Assembly (NCBI GenBank): GCA_026874595.1
Contig: CM049307.1
Span: 93,906,330 to 93,970,329, forward strand
Length of the DNA: 64,000 nucleotides
Reading direction: 5' to 3'
Source of the DNA: Sipunculus nudus
Taxonomy: Eukaryota; Annelida; Sipuncula; Golfingiida; Sipunculidae
Part shown: in pieces, positions 23,715 to 35,710 of the stretch
How the letters are laid out: the number at the start of each line of letters is the position of its first letter
Position numbering within the stretch: the first letter of the stretch is position 1
Translations under genes and position numbers: made by a program
The notes under the pieces: model-generated
Told to the model about the DNA's origin: nothing
Database searches by the model: none
The model's input: only the letters and a program-made list of their open reading frames with translations

Positions 23715-24510
23715 TAAGCTTCTGCGATGGTGCAGCGTCGTCCGTCGTCCGTATGTTAACCCATCGTGTCTAAAACAAAATTGAACATAGCATCACCAAA
23801 TCATATGCAAAAATTCAGTCATCTGAAAAGCTCTATCAGATTTTGCTTATTTTTTTGCTATTTGCATTTACTTAGATTTTATAAGGAAAAGGCTAAAAAA
23901 CTTTTAATATCTTCTCTAAAACTGTCAGGCAAAATTGTCAATATTTAATAGAAATAATCTCTAAATCCATCTCTCTCAAGTTTGTTCGAATGGTTCAAGT
24001 TTGGTTAATGTATGCCACGTTACAGGAGGCTGAATTTAGTCACTTGGCCAAAAAAGAATACTTAAATTACAATAACAAGAAACAGCTGGAGATAACTCAC
24101 CAAATTTTATGCAAATGATGGTCGCATATTTAAATGTTAGGTATTGTCGGCGCCATCTGCATCAACCTTTGTTTGAGGGTCATCGGTCATCAGTACATTA
24201 ACCCACCAATTCTAAGTTATAGCGGGAGCTAGCATCCCTAAAATTTATGCAAAAATCTGTCACATATTAAATGTGGCATTCAGCGTATTCTGGTGCTACC
24301 TTCATTAACTTACATGTTACTGAGAAAAAAGCAAGAAAACCTTTGAAAATCTTCTTCTCTAAAATCGTTCAGCAAAATGGCTCAATATTTCAGAGATATG
24401 ATCTCAGGGACGAGCTCTCTCAAGTTTGTTCAAATGAGTTTGATGAGTTTTGGCTTAGTTACAGGAATTCAAACCTAGTGATTTTTCAAATAATCATACT
24501 GACATAACAA
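23715..24510. repeat. dispersed repeat family, first locus
   Basis: Begins with 'gcgatggtgcagcgtcgtcc' (about 23724) and continues with two divergent ~400-bp modules sharing 'ctctctcaagtttgttc' (about 23971 and 24413). A closely related sequence starts at 26697. Such 'tccgtcgtccgt' ends are common in interspersed repeats of mollusc genomes. No coding potential was recognised. Confidence 0.55.
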
Positions 24511-24559
24511 TCTCATCAACGACAGGAGCTAACATTGTGCTTTTTGGTCATATGCATTT

Positions 24560-25480
24560 AATGCATTGATCAACTTGATCTTTCGCACGCACATTCATCA
24601 TGGAGTGTTTCATTTTTTCCTACAGACTGGTGGCGCCACCTCGATTTTACTAAATTTCTATGCATTTTTTCTCTATTTTTGAGACATTCAAAGATGCAGT
24701 TGTCCATTTACAGGGCATAAATCTTAATCATTGGAATTGTAAACTTCTTTCTTGATATCCTGGGAGGTCCATAAAAAGTCTCCATGGAAACCTGAAATTA
24801 GATCTTTTTTACCTATATCCTTCGAGCTATGGGGCTCAGAAGTTACCCCCCCCCCCTATAAATTAAAAAAATTGTCACAAAAGCTCAAGTATCTGAGTAA
24901 CCAATGCATTGATCACCATGTTTCTTTGCAAGGATATTCACCATCGAATGTTTCATCAGGTTCTGCAGTGGAGCCACCTGGATTTTTTTTTATATTTTTT
25001 CAGCATTTTTTCTTCATTTTTGAGACTTTCAAAGATGTTACCGTTAACGTGGTACAATTCGTGACCATTTAATTTAGAATCGTCTAATTAACATCGATCT
25101 AGGTCCATAAAAAATTTCTTTGGGAGCCTGAAATTAGGTCTCTGTTACCCAAATCCTTCGAGCTATAGGGCCTCAGTATTATTAAAAATCTGATACAAAA
25201 CCTCCAGTTTCTGAAGAACCCCTGCATTCGTCACCGTGATTCTTTGCATGCACATTCATCATGGTGTGTTTCATCAGTTACTGCAGACTGATGGCACCAC
25301 CTAGATATTTTTTTAAATTTTAACGCAATGAAGGATGCGGTCGCCCGTTTACAGGGCACAAATCGTTACCATTGCACCGTGAATCTTTCTAACTTGACAT
25401 CCAGAGAGGTCAAATCTCCTCGGTAACCTAAAATTAGGTATCTGTCACTCATATCGTCTGAGCGAGGCCTTAGTGGAATT
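24560..25480. repeat. three tandem ~300-bp modules
   Basis: Each module has 'tgcattgatcac', then 'cattcatcatggagtgtttcat', a GGCGCCACCT-like box (24646 intact; altered to GGAGCCACCT near 24971 and GGCACCACCT near 25293), an 'aaagatg' segment, then 'gaaattaggtct' and 'ccttcgagctatggggc' (24822, about 25160, about 25450). The copies differ by roughly a quarter of bases. A further end fragment sits at 63820-63910. Confidence 0.65.
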
Positions 25481-25973
25481 TGGATAGCACTTACGAACTT
25501 TGTCATTCAGAAAATAAAATTCATTTTATGAATATCTTCTATTGCCTATATTGAGATAAATTTGATCTTGTCTGAATCACAATTGACAGATCCAGTTTAA
25601 AGCAGGTAAAAAAACATGTTATCATAGAACCAGAAAATAAGCAGAACATGCTCACTGCAGGGTGGTATTCCGGTTAACAGAGTAAAGCATTTCCTGAATT
25701 AGTTTATTATTGACCAAAAACCATTTTGTGTCATTATGTATAGCTGTATGTACAGATAAGAAACTCAGACTTTAAGAGTATTGGTAAATGGTTGTTCGTG
25801 ATAGTATGTTTTAGGTACCAGTAAATGTACGGTTCCACAGCACAAGGAATCCATTGTAAAATCGACAAAATTATTGTGCCGCTCACCAAGCAGTCCTCTC
25901 TGGGTTTACGTATGTATATAGTTGTTGACTTTAGGTGTCAGTCGAATCAGTGAATACAAATTCAAATATTAAA

Positions 25974-26022
<49 letters not shown>

Positions 26023-26381
26023 AAAGAACTAAACTAGGTTTTCTGCAAGAATTTCATGACTATTAGTTTAGTACCAAACGCACCGAGGAAAAGAACTTTA
26101 TTATTCACCGCCCCTTGTTATGCACCCTTAACAAAAGAAATGAAATCGCAGCAGCATGCAAGCACAGATCAAAACACCTCTTGACTAACTACTAATCCCC
26201 TGGATCAACTATAAGGAGCCCCGGCAAGACCACTCAGTGTTCCTGACGATTGTGGGCCCGTAGGGGCCCTTACGAAACAGAGCTGTCCAAGACAAAGTAA
26301 GTGTCTTTTAGTCTTGAAATATATGTAATACAGCTCCTAGTATTAGTTGAGCACTTTAAAACCCTATGGATTTGCAACAAT

Positions 26382-26428
<47 letters not shown>

Positions 26429-26448
26429 GTATAATCAAATATATTAAT

Positions 26449-26485
<37 letters not shown>

Positions 26486-26690
26486 GTAATATATACTAAT
26501 ATTTATTGATTGGGGTCTAGATGACAAGCATGATGTGATATATGATACTATATTATAACACTAATACAGGGTAGTTGGCCTACTCCTTCTATTTCTGATA
26601 GGCTGATGTTATTATCATATTGATTATTTTTACTCTGAAAAATTGATTTAGAACGTGTCTACTGAACAGCTTTAATCATGTTCTTAGAAG
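25481..26690. other. no gene; TA microsatellites
   Basis: Noncoding stretch with TA arrays at 25976-26018, 26386-26426 and 26446-26485. Nothing else recognisable. Confidence 0.45.
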
Positions 26691-26696
26691 CGAACC

Positions 26697-27640
26697 TGTG
26701 AGCTTATGCGATGGCGCAGCGTCGTCCGTCCGCCGTCGTCCGTATGTTAACCCATGTGATATCAGAAACCGTCCGAGTTAGCAGCTCCAAATTGCATGTA
26801 AGAATCAGTCACATGTCAAACTTGATCGGATTGAGCTTATTGTTTGGGTATCTGAATTAACTTTGATTTTATAGGTAAAAAGCTTAAAAACCTTTAAAAA
26901 GCCAAATTGTCCAATATTAGACAGAAATAATTCCAGAAGCAATCTCTCTCAAGTTTGTTCGATTGGTTCCAGCTCGGTGACTTTTGGCCAAGTTAAAGGA
27001 ATCTGAACTTAGTCATCTGTCCAAAAAAAGCATACTAAAATTTCAGTCTCAGGAACGGCTGCAGCTATCATCACCAAATTTTATGCCAGTTTGGTCCAGG
27101 AGTCATATCTAAAATTGAGGTATTGATGGCGCCACCTGCATTTGCCTTTTTTGTAAGGGGTAATCAGTGCCCGTATCGTACTGAGGGCAACTAATAACTT
27201 TCTATATGAAACCAAATGGCCACATTGTTTGTTCAAATGGTCTCCGTTCAGTTTCATTTGGCCGAGTTATGGGAAGCTGAATTAAGTCATATGCCATAAC
27301 AACCCATTTTAGCTCAGTGGCCACAAAGATCTTCTCAGAAACCACTGGGCCAAATTCTTAATATTTCACGCATTAATTATCCGCAGATGTTGATAATACA
27401 AGTTTGTTCAAATGGTTTGAGTTCAGTGAGTTTGGCTGAGTTACGGGAAGCTGGACTTAGCCATTCTGCTGTATCTTCCTTTATGAATTATAAACCTGCA
27501 AAACGTTTTTCGACTGACGCCACTTAAGACAATTTGCTTAATATTTACAAGAATTAACCCCAGAATAATTCTAATAATAATTGTCTTTAATGGTTCCACA
27601 TGAATAATTTTAGCTAAATTATGGAGATTGAATTGTGTCA
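26697..27640. repeat. dispersed repeat family, second locus
   Basis: Starts 'gcttatgcgatggcgcagcg', as at 23715, and contains three divergent modules with 'aagtttgttc..atggtt' (26950, about 27403, about 27590) and a GGCGCCACCTGCA box at 27127. Divergent from the first locus but collinear over several hundred bases. Confidence 0.55.
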
Positions 27641-28329
27641 TTTTACCATATATGTTAGCTGTGTTAAGCTGTTACATCTAGCCTTGCACCAGATTATCAG
27701 CGTCTATAACATCATGCCACTAGACATTTAGATTTCAGATAATCTATGGTTTATATTGAAAGAATGTTTTTCAAAAGCTTTTAAAAATTATAATTATGAT
27801 TTAAATCAATCATCATACCAGGCAATCTTAACAAACATGGGTATTGAGCTCTCTGTGGCTATATACAGAAGGCTGTACATGAATTATAATTAATTGGCAT
27901 CCATACTGATCCTGATTCAAGATTTTGCCATCAGTGAGATGTATCTGTATTATAATTCAGTATGCATCTGTAATAACTTTTCCTATATTCTAATTTCCTT
28001 TTTATAAAAAGTCAGCTGAAAAGCATTTTGTATTGGGAAAATGTATTTCAAAGTTATTTCAAGTAAGGACCACTTCTGTGTGCAGATGGCAGCACTTGGT
28101 TTACCATTTGCAGTGTCTGGATGTTGGCCACTGGCCAAGATGTTTGAACCCTATAAAAAGCGTTGGCACAGTGCCAGGATTGAAAGAGGCCTTGTGCTGC
28201 AGTCTGACTACTATAACAGCTTGCTGTGGTGATTTCATGGTAAGTTCATTGTATTATTCTAAACAAGTCGATGCAAGTCTGTTTATTTCAAAGTTATTTC
28301 AAGTAGGGACCTTGAAATTTGAAATTTCT

Positions 28330-29165
28330 AGAATCTGGCATGTTCATCCGACTTGGAAAGTTTTCTCGTAAACCAGACAAGTGGTGTCACCTACCTTTGT
28401 GTAAAACAAATAAATGATCTTTCCTCAGTAGTGATTTGCAGTATTTGCCTGAAAAAGTGCATAGATCTTGGACTTCTCCGTCTTGTACTTAAGACTGTTT
28501 CGGCCATTTGCAATCGTTTTCCTGTTGCGTCCATCCGTCCATGTGCTTTGAATAAAATTTGCTCATATCTCAGATGTCGGTCAAGGTATTGGTCTGAAAT
28601 TTGGCATATTCATCCATCTTGGATATTTTTCCAAAAAAAACAGACAGGAGGCGCCACTTACCTTTCCGTTTTCCTAAAATACATTAAAGCACTTTTCTCT
28701 GGAGTAATTCGCAGGATTAGCATGAAATTGTGCATATTTATAGATCTGGGACTCCTCCACCATGTATTTATGACTGGTTGCGCCATCTGTAATGATTTCC
28801 CATGGTGTCTATCCGTATGTGTGCTTTGGATGAAATTTCTCATATCTCAGCAAAGTGTCATGTGCCGCCACTTACCTTTCAGTTTACGTTGAAAAAAAAT
28901 GATGCCCGTTTCTCAGGAGTGATTTGCAGTATTGGCCTGAAATTGTGTGTATCCATAGATCTTGGATTCCTCCATGTTGTGGTTAAGACTTGTGGCGCCA
29001 TCTGCATTTTTTTTGTCTGTGGCGTCCATACGTACATTTGTTTTAGGTGAAATTGCTCATATCTGAGGAGTCGTTCAATATGTTAGTTTACAACTTGGCA
29101 TGTAAATCCTTCTATGAGAGTTTTCTCATCATCAAGGCAGGTGGCGCCACCTACCTTACGTTGTA
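28330..29165. repeat. three tandem ~250-280-bp modules
   Basis: Modules begin near 28380, 28650 and 28862 at a '(GGCGCCAC)ttacctt' box and share 'agtgatttgcagtattggcctgaaa', 'tagatcttggactcctcc', a second 'GCGCCATCTGCA' box, 'gcgtccatccgtacatgtg' and 'gctcatatctcag'. The long open frames at 28353-28892 and 28802-29050 come from the repeat structure; no known domain is visible. A fresh box closes the array at 29137. Confidence 0.7.
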
Positions 29166-29872
29166 GCGTTGGGTGACCCTTAAGAACAGTTTGTAGCAGG
29201 TTTAAGGATGTACAAAAAATAAGAAAATGAGAAAATGAATTTTATTAACAAAGCCATGTTTTTATAAGACATAAAAGAAACTGGCTCAGTAAATCTGCAA
29301 ATCATAAAACCTCTAATGGTCGTTTGTTTCATATATAAAACATAAATACAATTATTTGTAATTATTAGTTTTCCCGAGGTTTGCACAATTGTTTGCCGTG
29401 TCCTTCAGGAGTGAACTCGGTGACATGTTTTCATTACCTCGTCTGTTGTCTGATTACACAAGTATTGAAATATGACAAAATGTAAGACAAAACATATTTA
29501 TTTTCAATTATTACATAATTTTCTCTTGCCCAAATAACCGTTTAAATACATATAGAGTGGATCCACGATTTCGAAACATGATTGGTTTACCATAAACACC
29601 GAGGGACCAATTCCTTTAAAATTCTTGGAAGAAAAAGCAATTTATCCCAGTTTTGGAGAATGGAGGTAACCTAGCTAAATTAAGTATGTACATGCGCAGA
29701 ATTCCATTTTGGTTTCGGACTACACTTCCTTACACTTATATCCTGTGTTAACCAGGCCAGGTGACTACTTCACCTGCGGGTCCTAGCTGTGTAATAATTA
29801 CCTTTACCGGGTCTTACAATCAAAGGTTATCACCTTAACTGGTATAGGATATATAGTTTATATACAGTTTAT

Positions 29873-30152
29873 GGGTTCGAGTCTGTACTACAGTCCACTG
29901 TTTCAGAGACTTAGGTTTGAGTCTGAACTACCGTCAACTGTTTCAGGGACTTGGGTTCGAGTCTGTTCTACAGTCCACTGTTTCAGGGACTTGGGTTCGA
30001 GTCTGTTCTACAGTCCACTGTTTCAGGGACTTGGGTTTGAGTCTGTACTACAGTCCACTGTTTCAGGGACTTGGGTTCGAGTCTGTACTACAGTCCACTG
30101 TTTCAGGGACTTGGGTTCGAGTCTGTTCTACAGTCCACTGTTTCAGGGACTT
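29873..30152. repeat. 40-bp minisatellite, seven units
   Basis: Unit: GGTTCGAGTCTGTACTACAG followed by TCCACTGTTTCAGGGACTTG, repeated seven times with few changes. Because 40 is not a multiple of three and the unit lacks stops, the array is open in more than one frame and gives spurious 89- and 111-residue proteins. Each unit carries GGTTCGAGTC, close to the Pol III B box (GGTTCGANNCC). Confidence 0.9.
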
Positions 30153-30589
30153 CGCGTTGGACATGAGGGTATTGGAAATGGACTAATCCTTGGATTTGAA
30201 GTTTAGATCCTGAGAATTCATACCGAGCCCAGATCAAGTCCATTAGATTAACAACTCTGTCACTTGAGGCCCAACATTCAGATTGGACAGTTTACTTCAG
30301 TAGATCTCAACCAAGACAGGCTATTCCCATGATGGTTTTTATCTAGTAGTGAATGTACCACTCAGCAGCTACATTTTGTACTGATATACATACTTCTGAT
30401 CTGACCGTCACTAGACTTTTTTATCTCACTGAAGCAAAGAAACTGCTAAAGTCAGTACCATGAGTTGACACCCTGTTTATACACCCATCCACTTGGTACT
30501 CTGGGTAACGTCAGTGGATGTGGTTGAGAGGACAGAGCGACTCACTTTCATCCCGTTTATTAAATCCTATGTGCTGGTGATTTATGACT

Positions 30590-30695
30590 TTGGTTCGAGT
30601 CTGTTCTACAGCCCACTGTTTCAGAGACTTGGTTTTGAGTCTGTACTTCAGTCAACTGTTTCAGGGACTTGGGTTTGAGTCTGTACTGCAGTAGC
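30590..30695. repeat. 40-bp minisatellite, second block
   Basis: Two and a half further units of the array at 29873-30152, ~440 bp downstream and slightly more diverged. Shows that the array was once longer, or was split. Confidence 0.8.
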
Positions 30696-30739
30696 TGTGT
30701 CCATTAACATGTGTTATAATACACATCAACACATATGTT

Positions 30740-31142
30740 ATTTATATATATATATATATATTTATTTATATATTTATATATATATATATAATTATTAACA
30801 ATTTAAACGAATTAATTATTAACCTTCATGTTTAAAAAACACGGATAAAGAACAAGTATCAGGTTAATGAAGTACTCATAAAACAGAAGCAACTATAGAA
30901 ATATTTCAAAGTAGGTGGCAGCACTGAATGCAGCATCTAATGTAGTGGGCACTTCTATAATGCGGGCAGTTTGGCCCAGTCCCAAGGGTGCCCACCTTAT
31001 AGAGGTACGACTGTACATGCAAATATTATGGGTCTTTTCATTTTAAACTTTTTTTTCCATATATGGCAGCTGTCCATAAACTATTATCACAAACGTTGAC
31101 GTCGAATGATTGAAAAGGGGGGGGGGGTTAAAAACATTTTCA

Positions 31143-31195
<53 letters not shown>
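30740..31195. repeat. TA arrays and an end of a 'TACAGT...' inverted-repeat element
   Basis: TA microsatellites at 30740-30790 and 31145-31191. At 30985-31013 'ccaccttatagaggtacgactgta' matches the terminal sequence of the element family seen at 37213-37341 and 61312-62208, but only one end is present. Confidence 0.45.
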
Positions 31196-31196
<1 letters not shown>

Positions 31197-31199
31197 AGC

Positions 31200-32160
31200 T
31201 AATATCGCATGCCAAAATACGCCAAAGCGCTATTTAAGATAACATATTTTTAGTTTAAAACAGTACTTTTTTCATTATAAACATCCGATATTTAAAATGA
31301 GGCCGTTTCACAAACATAACAGAATTTAAAAAAATGGTTAAAGACGGGTCGTTTAAGCGTAGTCTAAATGTTACTAAACCCCCTACAAACTGAGTGAACA
31401 GTTTCCAATGTTTTCCAATTCGCAATTCCACACCATATATAATTGCATTATGACAGGTATGTGTTGTGAGTGTGATATGCGGCCATGCGTTGTCCTACAG
31501 GCAGGTGAGCCATAGTGCGCGAGTTTAGATCTTCACACGAAGGTCCAGTCATCAAGGCAAAGAGCACCGTAATCAACATTTTGCTATTTAATCTAATTAT
31601 TAAAAAAAAAACACTTTTGAATCAGACAATGAGCATTTTCATATTAAACACCCAAATCAGTTTGAAACTTAATTTGTGTTAAAGTTATTTGATACAGGAG
31701 TTTTTTCACATAAAGTTATAAAATTTGATAGCAGTATTTGCACACACAGAATGACTTCTTCTTAATGAAAACTTAGATATATTGAGATGGCACAAAACGT
31801 CAGCAGTCACTATTTTTCTAAGAAGCAATGAATACAATGGCTGATATATCTATAAAGATATCGTAAATCTAACCATATCGGTCACAAGTATGTGAAAACC
31901 TTGTGAAATAGATCTCCAAAATCTCGCAATGAACTTAAATATAGAGTCTGCAGGATTCGCGTCAAACGACACGACATCGTAGATTTTGTAAAATTAAATA
32001 CAAAGAAGAATTGACATGAGTTTTTCCGTTAAAAAAAATATTTTTTAGACCTTTATTCCTTGCGATGATCTAGATATGATCTTACCATGGTTGATATGAC
32101 GCACCCGAACACTTAGTGTCAAACACCGCCGACAGGTGTCGCTAGTATGACAGAAAATGT
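31200..32160. other. no gene recognised
   Basis: AT-rich, multiple stops, no clear repeats. Separates the repeat-rich left half from the HAO gene cluster. Confidence 0.4.
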
Positions 32161-32163
32161 TTT

Positions 32164-32448
32164 ATGGCGAGTGTAGAAGCAGTGACAATCAAGTGTTCGT
32201 ACTTGAGAACCACGTCTGACGGAGAAATTGTAAACAGCTTGATCAAGGAAGATTTCAGAGTATTGAGTGATCTGTATAAATACAGGCGCTGCCCGGGTTA
32301 TGCGCTCCCCGGGGATTTCTGGTTGTTTTGTTTAAGAAGAACAATAAATCTGCTGCAAAATATGTTTGTTCCACCCAGACAACTTCCAGTGAATGGTGTC
32401 TGTGAATATAACCTTAACACTGCTGGAGTTTTCGCAAACCCGTACTAA
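32164..32448 (+). CDS. hypothetical 94-residue open frame, doubtful
   Basis: Open frame from ATG to TAA with a less AT-biased composition than its surroundings. Contains SYLRTTSDGEIVNSL in another frame-independent context and a Cys/Arg-rich middle (YRRCPGYALPG). No domain, signal peptide or splice partner was recognised. It could be an orphan exon of a decayed gene or transposon. Listed only because it is longer than expected by chance in this AT-rich DNA. Confidence 0.15.
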   Translation: MASVEAVTIKCSYLRTTSDGEIVNSLIKEDFRVLSDLYKYRRCPGYALPGDFWLFCLRRTINLLQNMFVPPRQLPVNGVCEYNLNTAGVFANPY

Positions 32449-32934
32449 TATTCTTGGTCAAAGATGAAAAGAGAGATTATCATCGAAATATGGTTTGCAC
32501 GGATATATAAATAACAGAGTACTCTCCAATCGTTCTTGCTTACGTAGTCTTTTCTAAGGAAGACGTATTGAATCAATTTTTCTTCCTGTGTTTTCAATTA
32601 TCTCTCTTTGGAACGAAAAAAAAAATGACATGATGCCGGTGTTTTTGTTGTGCGCACGTAAACCTATATATTGGGCATATCATTACCTTCAGTATTAACT
32701 TTCTCATCTGGAAAAATGATAAACAAGTGCATACATTTTGGTGTGATTAGCCCCTGGTGCCCCATGCATTGCAAAATAGACGGGGCAAGTGCGCAAACCG
32801 TTAAGGGATGGTGGACCGGTCGTTTGAGCTCTCTCCAGCTAGCACCGAGCTACCAGATGTGTAAGTAAGCTATCAGTCAAAGATCTTGCAGCGTGGGCTT
32901 ATACACGCTTGGTATCGCTGCAGCGCTCACAAAG

Positions 32935-33054
32935 ATGGAGGCGTCAAGACCATGCGTGGCTTTCGCGTTTCTTTCAATATCGCTCCTATTAGCTAATCTT
33001 ATCTTGGTAATATATTTGGTAAACAAAAACCACGTGCCACCTGAAGCCGGTAAG
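32935..33054 (+). CDS. copy A exon 1: membrane anchor
   Basis: Begins MEASRPC, then a ~21-residue hydrophobic stretch (VAFAFLSISLLLANLILVIYL), then VNKNHVPPEAGK; donor GTATGT. The start is chosen because copy C exon 1 begins identically (MEASR) and is also followed by a hydrophobic helix. Predicted single-pass signal anchor with the catalytic domain C-terminal to it. Soluble peroxisomal HAO enzymes lack such a segment, so the cellular location probably differs. Confidence 0.75.
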
Positions 33055-33680
33055 GTATGTAGAATATATTCTCGATTCTATTAACCGTAATAAGTGCAAT
33101 ACATAAAATTATCAGTTCTATGTTAGTCCTGGCATAGTTGACTATAAACAATCCTGTTACTGCAGTTCCTTATTTAAAGTAATGTTTCTGAAGATTTCGC
33201 TTAAAAGGTGATATAGAAAATAAAAGCACTAGCTGTTAACATATTTGTGCTTTAATTTACAAGGATATTATCTACACACGTGTCGCAAGATTGTCGGATC
33301 TCCACTGGCTTATTCTTCTAGTGACAGTTAGTCGATTCTGCGTGTCTGTCATTCACCTGTACGACCCGTCTTCACATACGTATTTCTGTATGTAAACTGA
33401 TACCCCTAGCGTATGCTGACCCAGCCTGCCCCAAGCTACACGGCTACATACTATATAAACTGACCCCGCTGACTAGGCACCAAATAAAATAATTAAAATG
33501 TGTTACTGGGCTGGGCAGCACACCCTTGGAAACTCTAGTATATCGTATATCGATATATATATATACTTAATTACACGCACACAAAATAAGCGGATGAAGT
33601 TCAGAATATCTCGGCAGGCGCCATCTTGGGAGCTTACAACTTAAGTCAAATACTTTACCGACCGGCAGACGCTTCACCTA

Positions 33681-33688
<8 letters not shown>

Positions 33689-33752
<64 letters not shown>

Positions 33753-33823
33753 CGATTAAAACATGTGACTGTGCTTGGCAGCACAACATGGAACACTCTA
33801 GTATATTATATATCGACATATCG

Positions 33824-33873
<50 letters not shown>
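33689..33873. repeat. TA and TG microsatellites in intron 1 of copy A
   Basis: (TA)n at about 33689-33745 and 33824-33847, then (TG)n to 33873. Both lie in intron 1 of copy A. Confidence 0.85.
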
Positions 33874-34224
33874 AATTTTAATAAACTAGCACAAGAAACG
33901 GAACAGATTTTCAGATAATGATTGAAGATAAGTAGATTTTCTTTGCACAGAACTGCCGCGAATTTCTAGTGAGATCTGGGAATGAATTAGGTGAATCTCT
34001 CGATGCTTCGGTACCTTGTCAAGTACTGCATTGTCTATTGTGACACTGGTTATATTTTAACTGGGGCCTTCACTTTATGATTTGCTTGATGAAACTTGCC
34101 CCTCATTGTACGTATAAGACTATAAACTGTTGATTCTCCTTACTTTATTTATTCACAATGTAGGAATTAATATATAAGTACAAACGTGAATATTTAGTAA
34201 TTATTAGTGCCCCCCTAAAAAATC

Positions 34225-34350
34225 AATAATAATAACAATAATGATAAAATTTTAATAATGATGATGGTGATAATGATAATAATACTAATAATGACGATTA
34301 TAATAATAAAATAATAACAATATAAAAAATAACAATAATGATAATAACAT
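34225..34350. repeat. AAT/GAT trinucleotide-like microsatellite
   Basis: Degenerate run of aataat, gataat and aacaat units ending ~15 bases upstream of the exon 2 acceptor of copy A. Confidence 0.7.
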
Positions 34351-34366
34351 TAGGATTTCTGTACAG

Positions 34367-34623
34367 GCCATTCAGAAAACACCGATCGTGAGCATTGCAG
34401 ACATCAAAGAGCATGCGAAGCGAAACATGGAGAGGAAAGCCTGGCTCTACTTGGAGCAGGGCGCGGCCAAGGATCAGACACTGAGAGACAACCTGATGGC
34501 GTTTCAGAGATATCGGCTGATGCCGTACGTGCTTAGGGGTTTACAGAACATCTCTACAGCCACCAGTCTACTGGGACACCGCGTGACGTCACCCGTACAC
34601 ATCGCTCCAACAGCCTCACAAGC
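34367..34623 (+). CDS. copy A exon 2: N-terminal catalytic part
   Basis: Acceptor ctgtacag, donor GTGAGT (phase 2). Encodes IADIKEHAKRNM, the WLYLEQGAAKDQTLRDN segment and RYRLMPYVLRGL...LLGHRVTSPVHIAPTA, aligning with residues ~5-85 of HAO1, including the active-site Tyr and the start of the FMN-binding barrel (P-x-x-A/G-P-T-A-x-Q). Intact. Confidence 0.9.
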
Positions 34624-34824
34624 GTGAGTACACCGGTGTTTACATCTACTCATTCTACGTAACAAATGTTTGCATGGGCCATCTATGTCGTATAGCTGTG
34701 ACAATAACAAGGAATCGGAGGATACTTTTACGTAAACCGGCAATACCCTGCTCTCATTGGTCGAAACAGTTTTGTGCGCTGTGGCCGCGTCATTTTGGTC
34801 GTATATGGCAATGACTGCTTTTGC

Positions 34825-34925
34825 AAGCAGTGGGACAGTGGAATGAGCTAGAACGAATGTCAGGTGACCATTGTGTAAAGAGTGTAAATCGTAGGTAGTC
34901 GGTTCGATCCCCCACGGTGATACCT
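34825..34925 (+). mobile_element. tRNA-derived SINE head
   Basis: A-box-like TGGGACAGTGG at 34831-34841 and a perfect B box GGTTCGATCCC at 34901-34911, 60 bases apart, followed by a CT-rich tail (34922-34973). This is the Pol III promoter layout of a tRNA-derived SINE. It does not fold as a full tRNA. It lies in intron 2 of copy A, sense orientation. Confidence 0.6.
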
Positions 34926-34973
34926 CTCTCTCTCCCTCTCCCTCTCCCCCTCTCTCTCTCTCTCTCTCGCTCG
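34922..34973. repeat. CT microsatellite (SINE tail)
   Basis: (CT)n/(CCT)n directly after the SINE head. Second, unrelated (CT)n at 35409-35458. Confidence 0.85.
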
Positions 34974-35406
34974 CTAGTCATATGTCTTATAAATTTGACC
35001 CGTTATTATCTCAAAACATTATCTGCTTATCTGTCAGGGCATGTGTCTGACCTATCTCCGGTTTTGGTAAAGTCAGTTATTTTGAGGCAACGTGAGCGAT
35101 AAATAATGCAGGGCACCGAATAACATTAGGTATTACATATTTAAGTGCATATGTTTTATCTGTAGAAGATAGATGGTAACAGAAAATAAAACATAAATAA
35201 AAAAAATTCAAATGATCAGTTAAAGCTGTTCGTGCTCCCACCGAATGTTCATGGTTCATGGTGGGAGGCCTGAAAGATGGTGACATCTGTGGTCAATTTT
35301 AGAATCTAAAAAAACAGAAACTCAGCCACATCTTTCTTGTGACGAACTTGATATATTTGATTGGGTTTATTTATGAGCGTATCAAGGAAACATGTTCTAT
35401 CGAGTT

Positions 35407-35408
<2 letters not shown>

Positions 35409-35458
<50 letters not shown>
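35409..35458. repeat. CT microsatellite
   Basis: Pure (CT)n in intron 2 of copy A, ~250 bases upstream of exon 3. Confidence 0.9.
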
Positions 35459-35461
<3 letters not shown>

Positions 35462-35710
35462 AAAAAACAATGGCACTGATAGTACGAACTATCAACGGTA
35501 TAATAAAGGAGAAAGTAATATTTGTTTAACTTCTCTTGTTGAACATGCACTTTGCGAAAGGGACTACATAAGAATGCTAACTAACTGTAATTTCATGAAT
35601 AACAACTGTCCGACTTCAGATAGTAATTGTTAGAGAAATGGTGGCATCATATGGTAAAACGGTAATTAATCTTAGTATACGAATTGAATTTATTAAATTA
35701 TATGTTACAG

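Noticed and set aside
28033-28892. Open frames of 112 and 179 residues
   Set aside because: They overlap divergent tandem modules. The corresponding modules are not open in the same frame, so there is no coding constraint.
29871-30206. Long plus-strand open frames (111 and 89 residues) with repeating SLYYSPLFQ and TVSGTWV peptides
   Set aside because: They are translations of a stop-free 40-bp minisatellite in overlapping frames, not a protein.
34825-34925. Functional tRNA gene
   Set aside because: A and B boxes are present, but no acceptor stem or anticodon arm can be formed; better explained as a SINE head.
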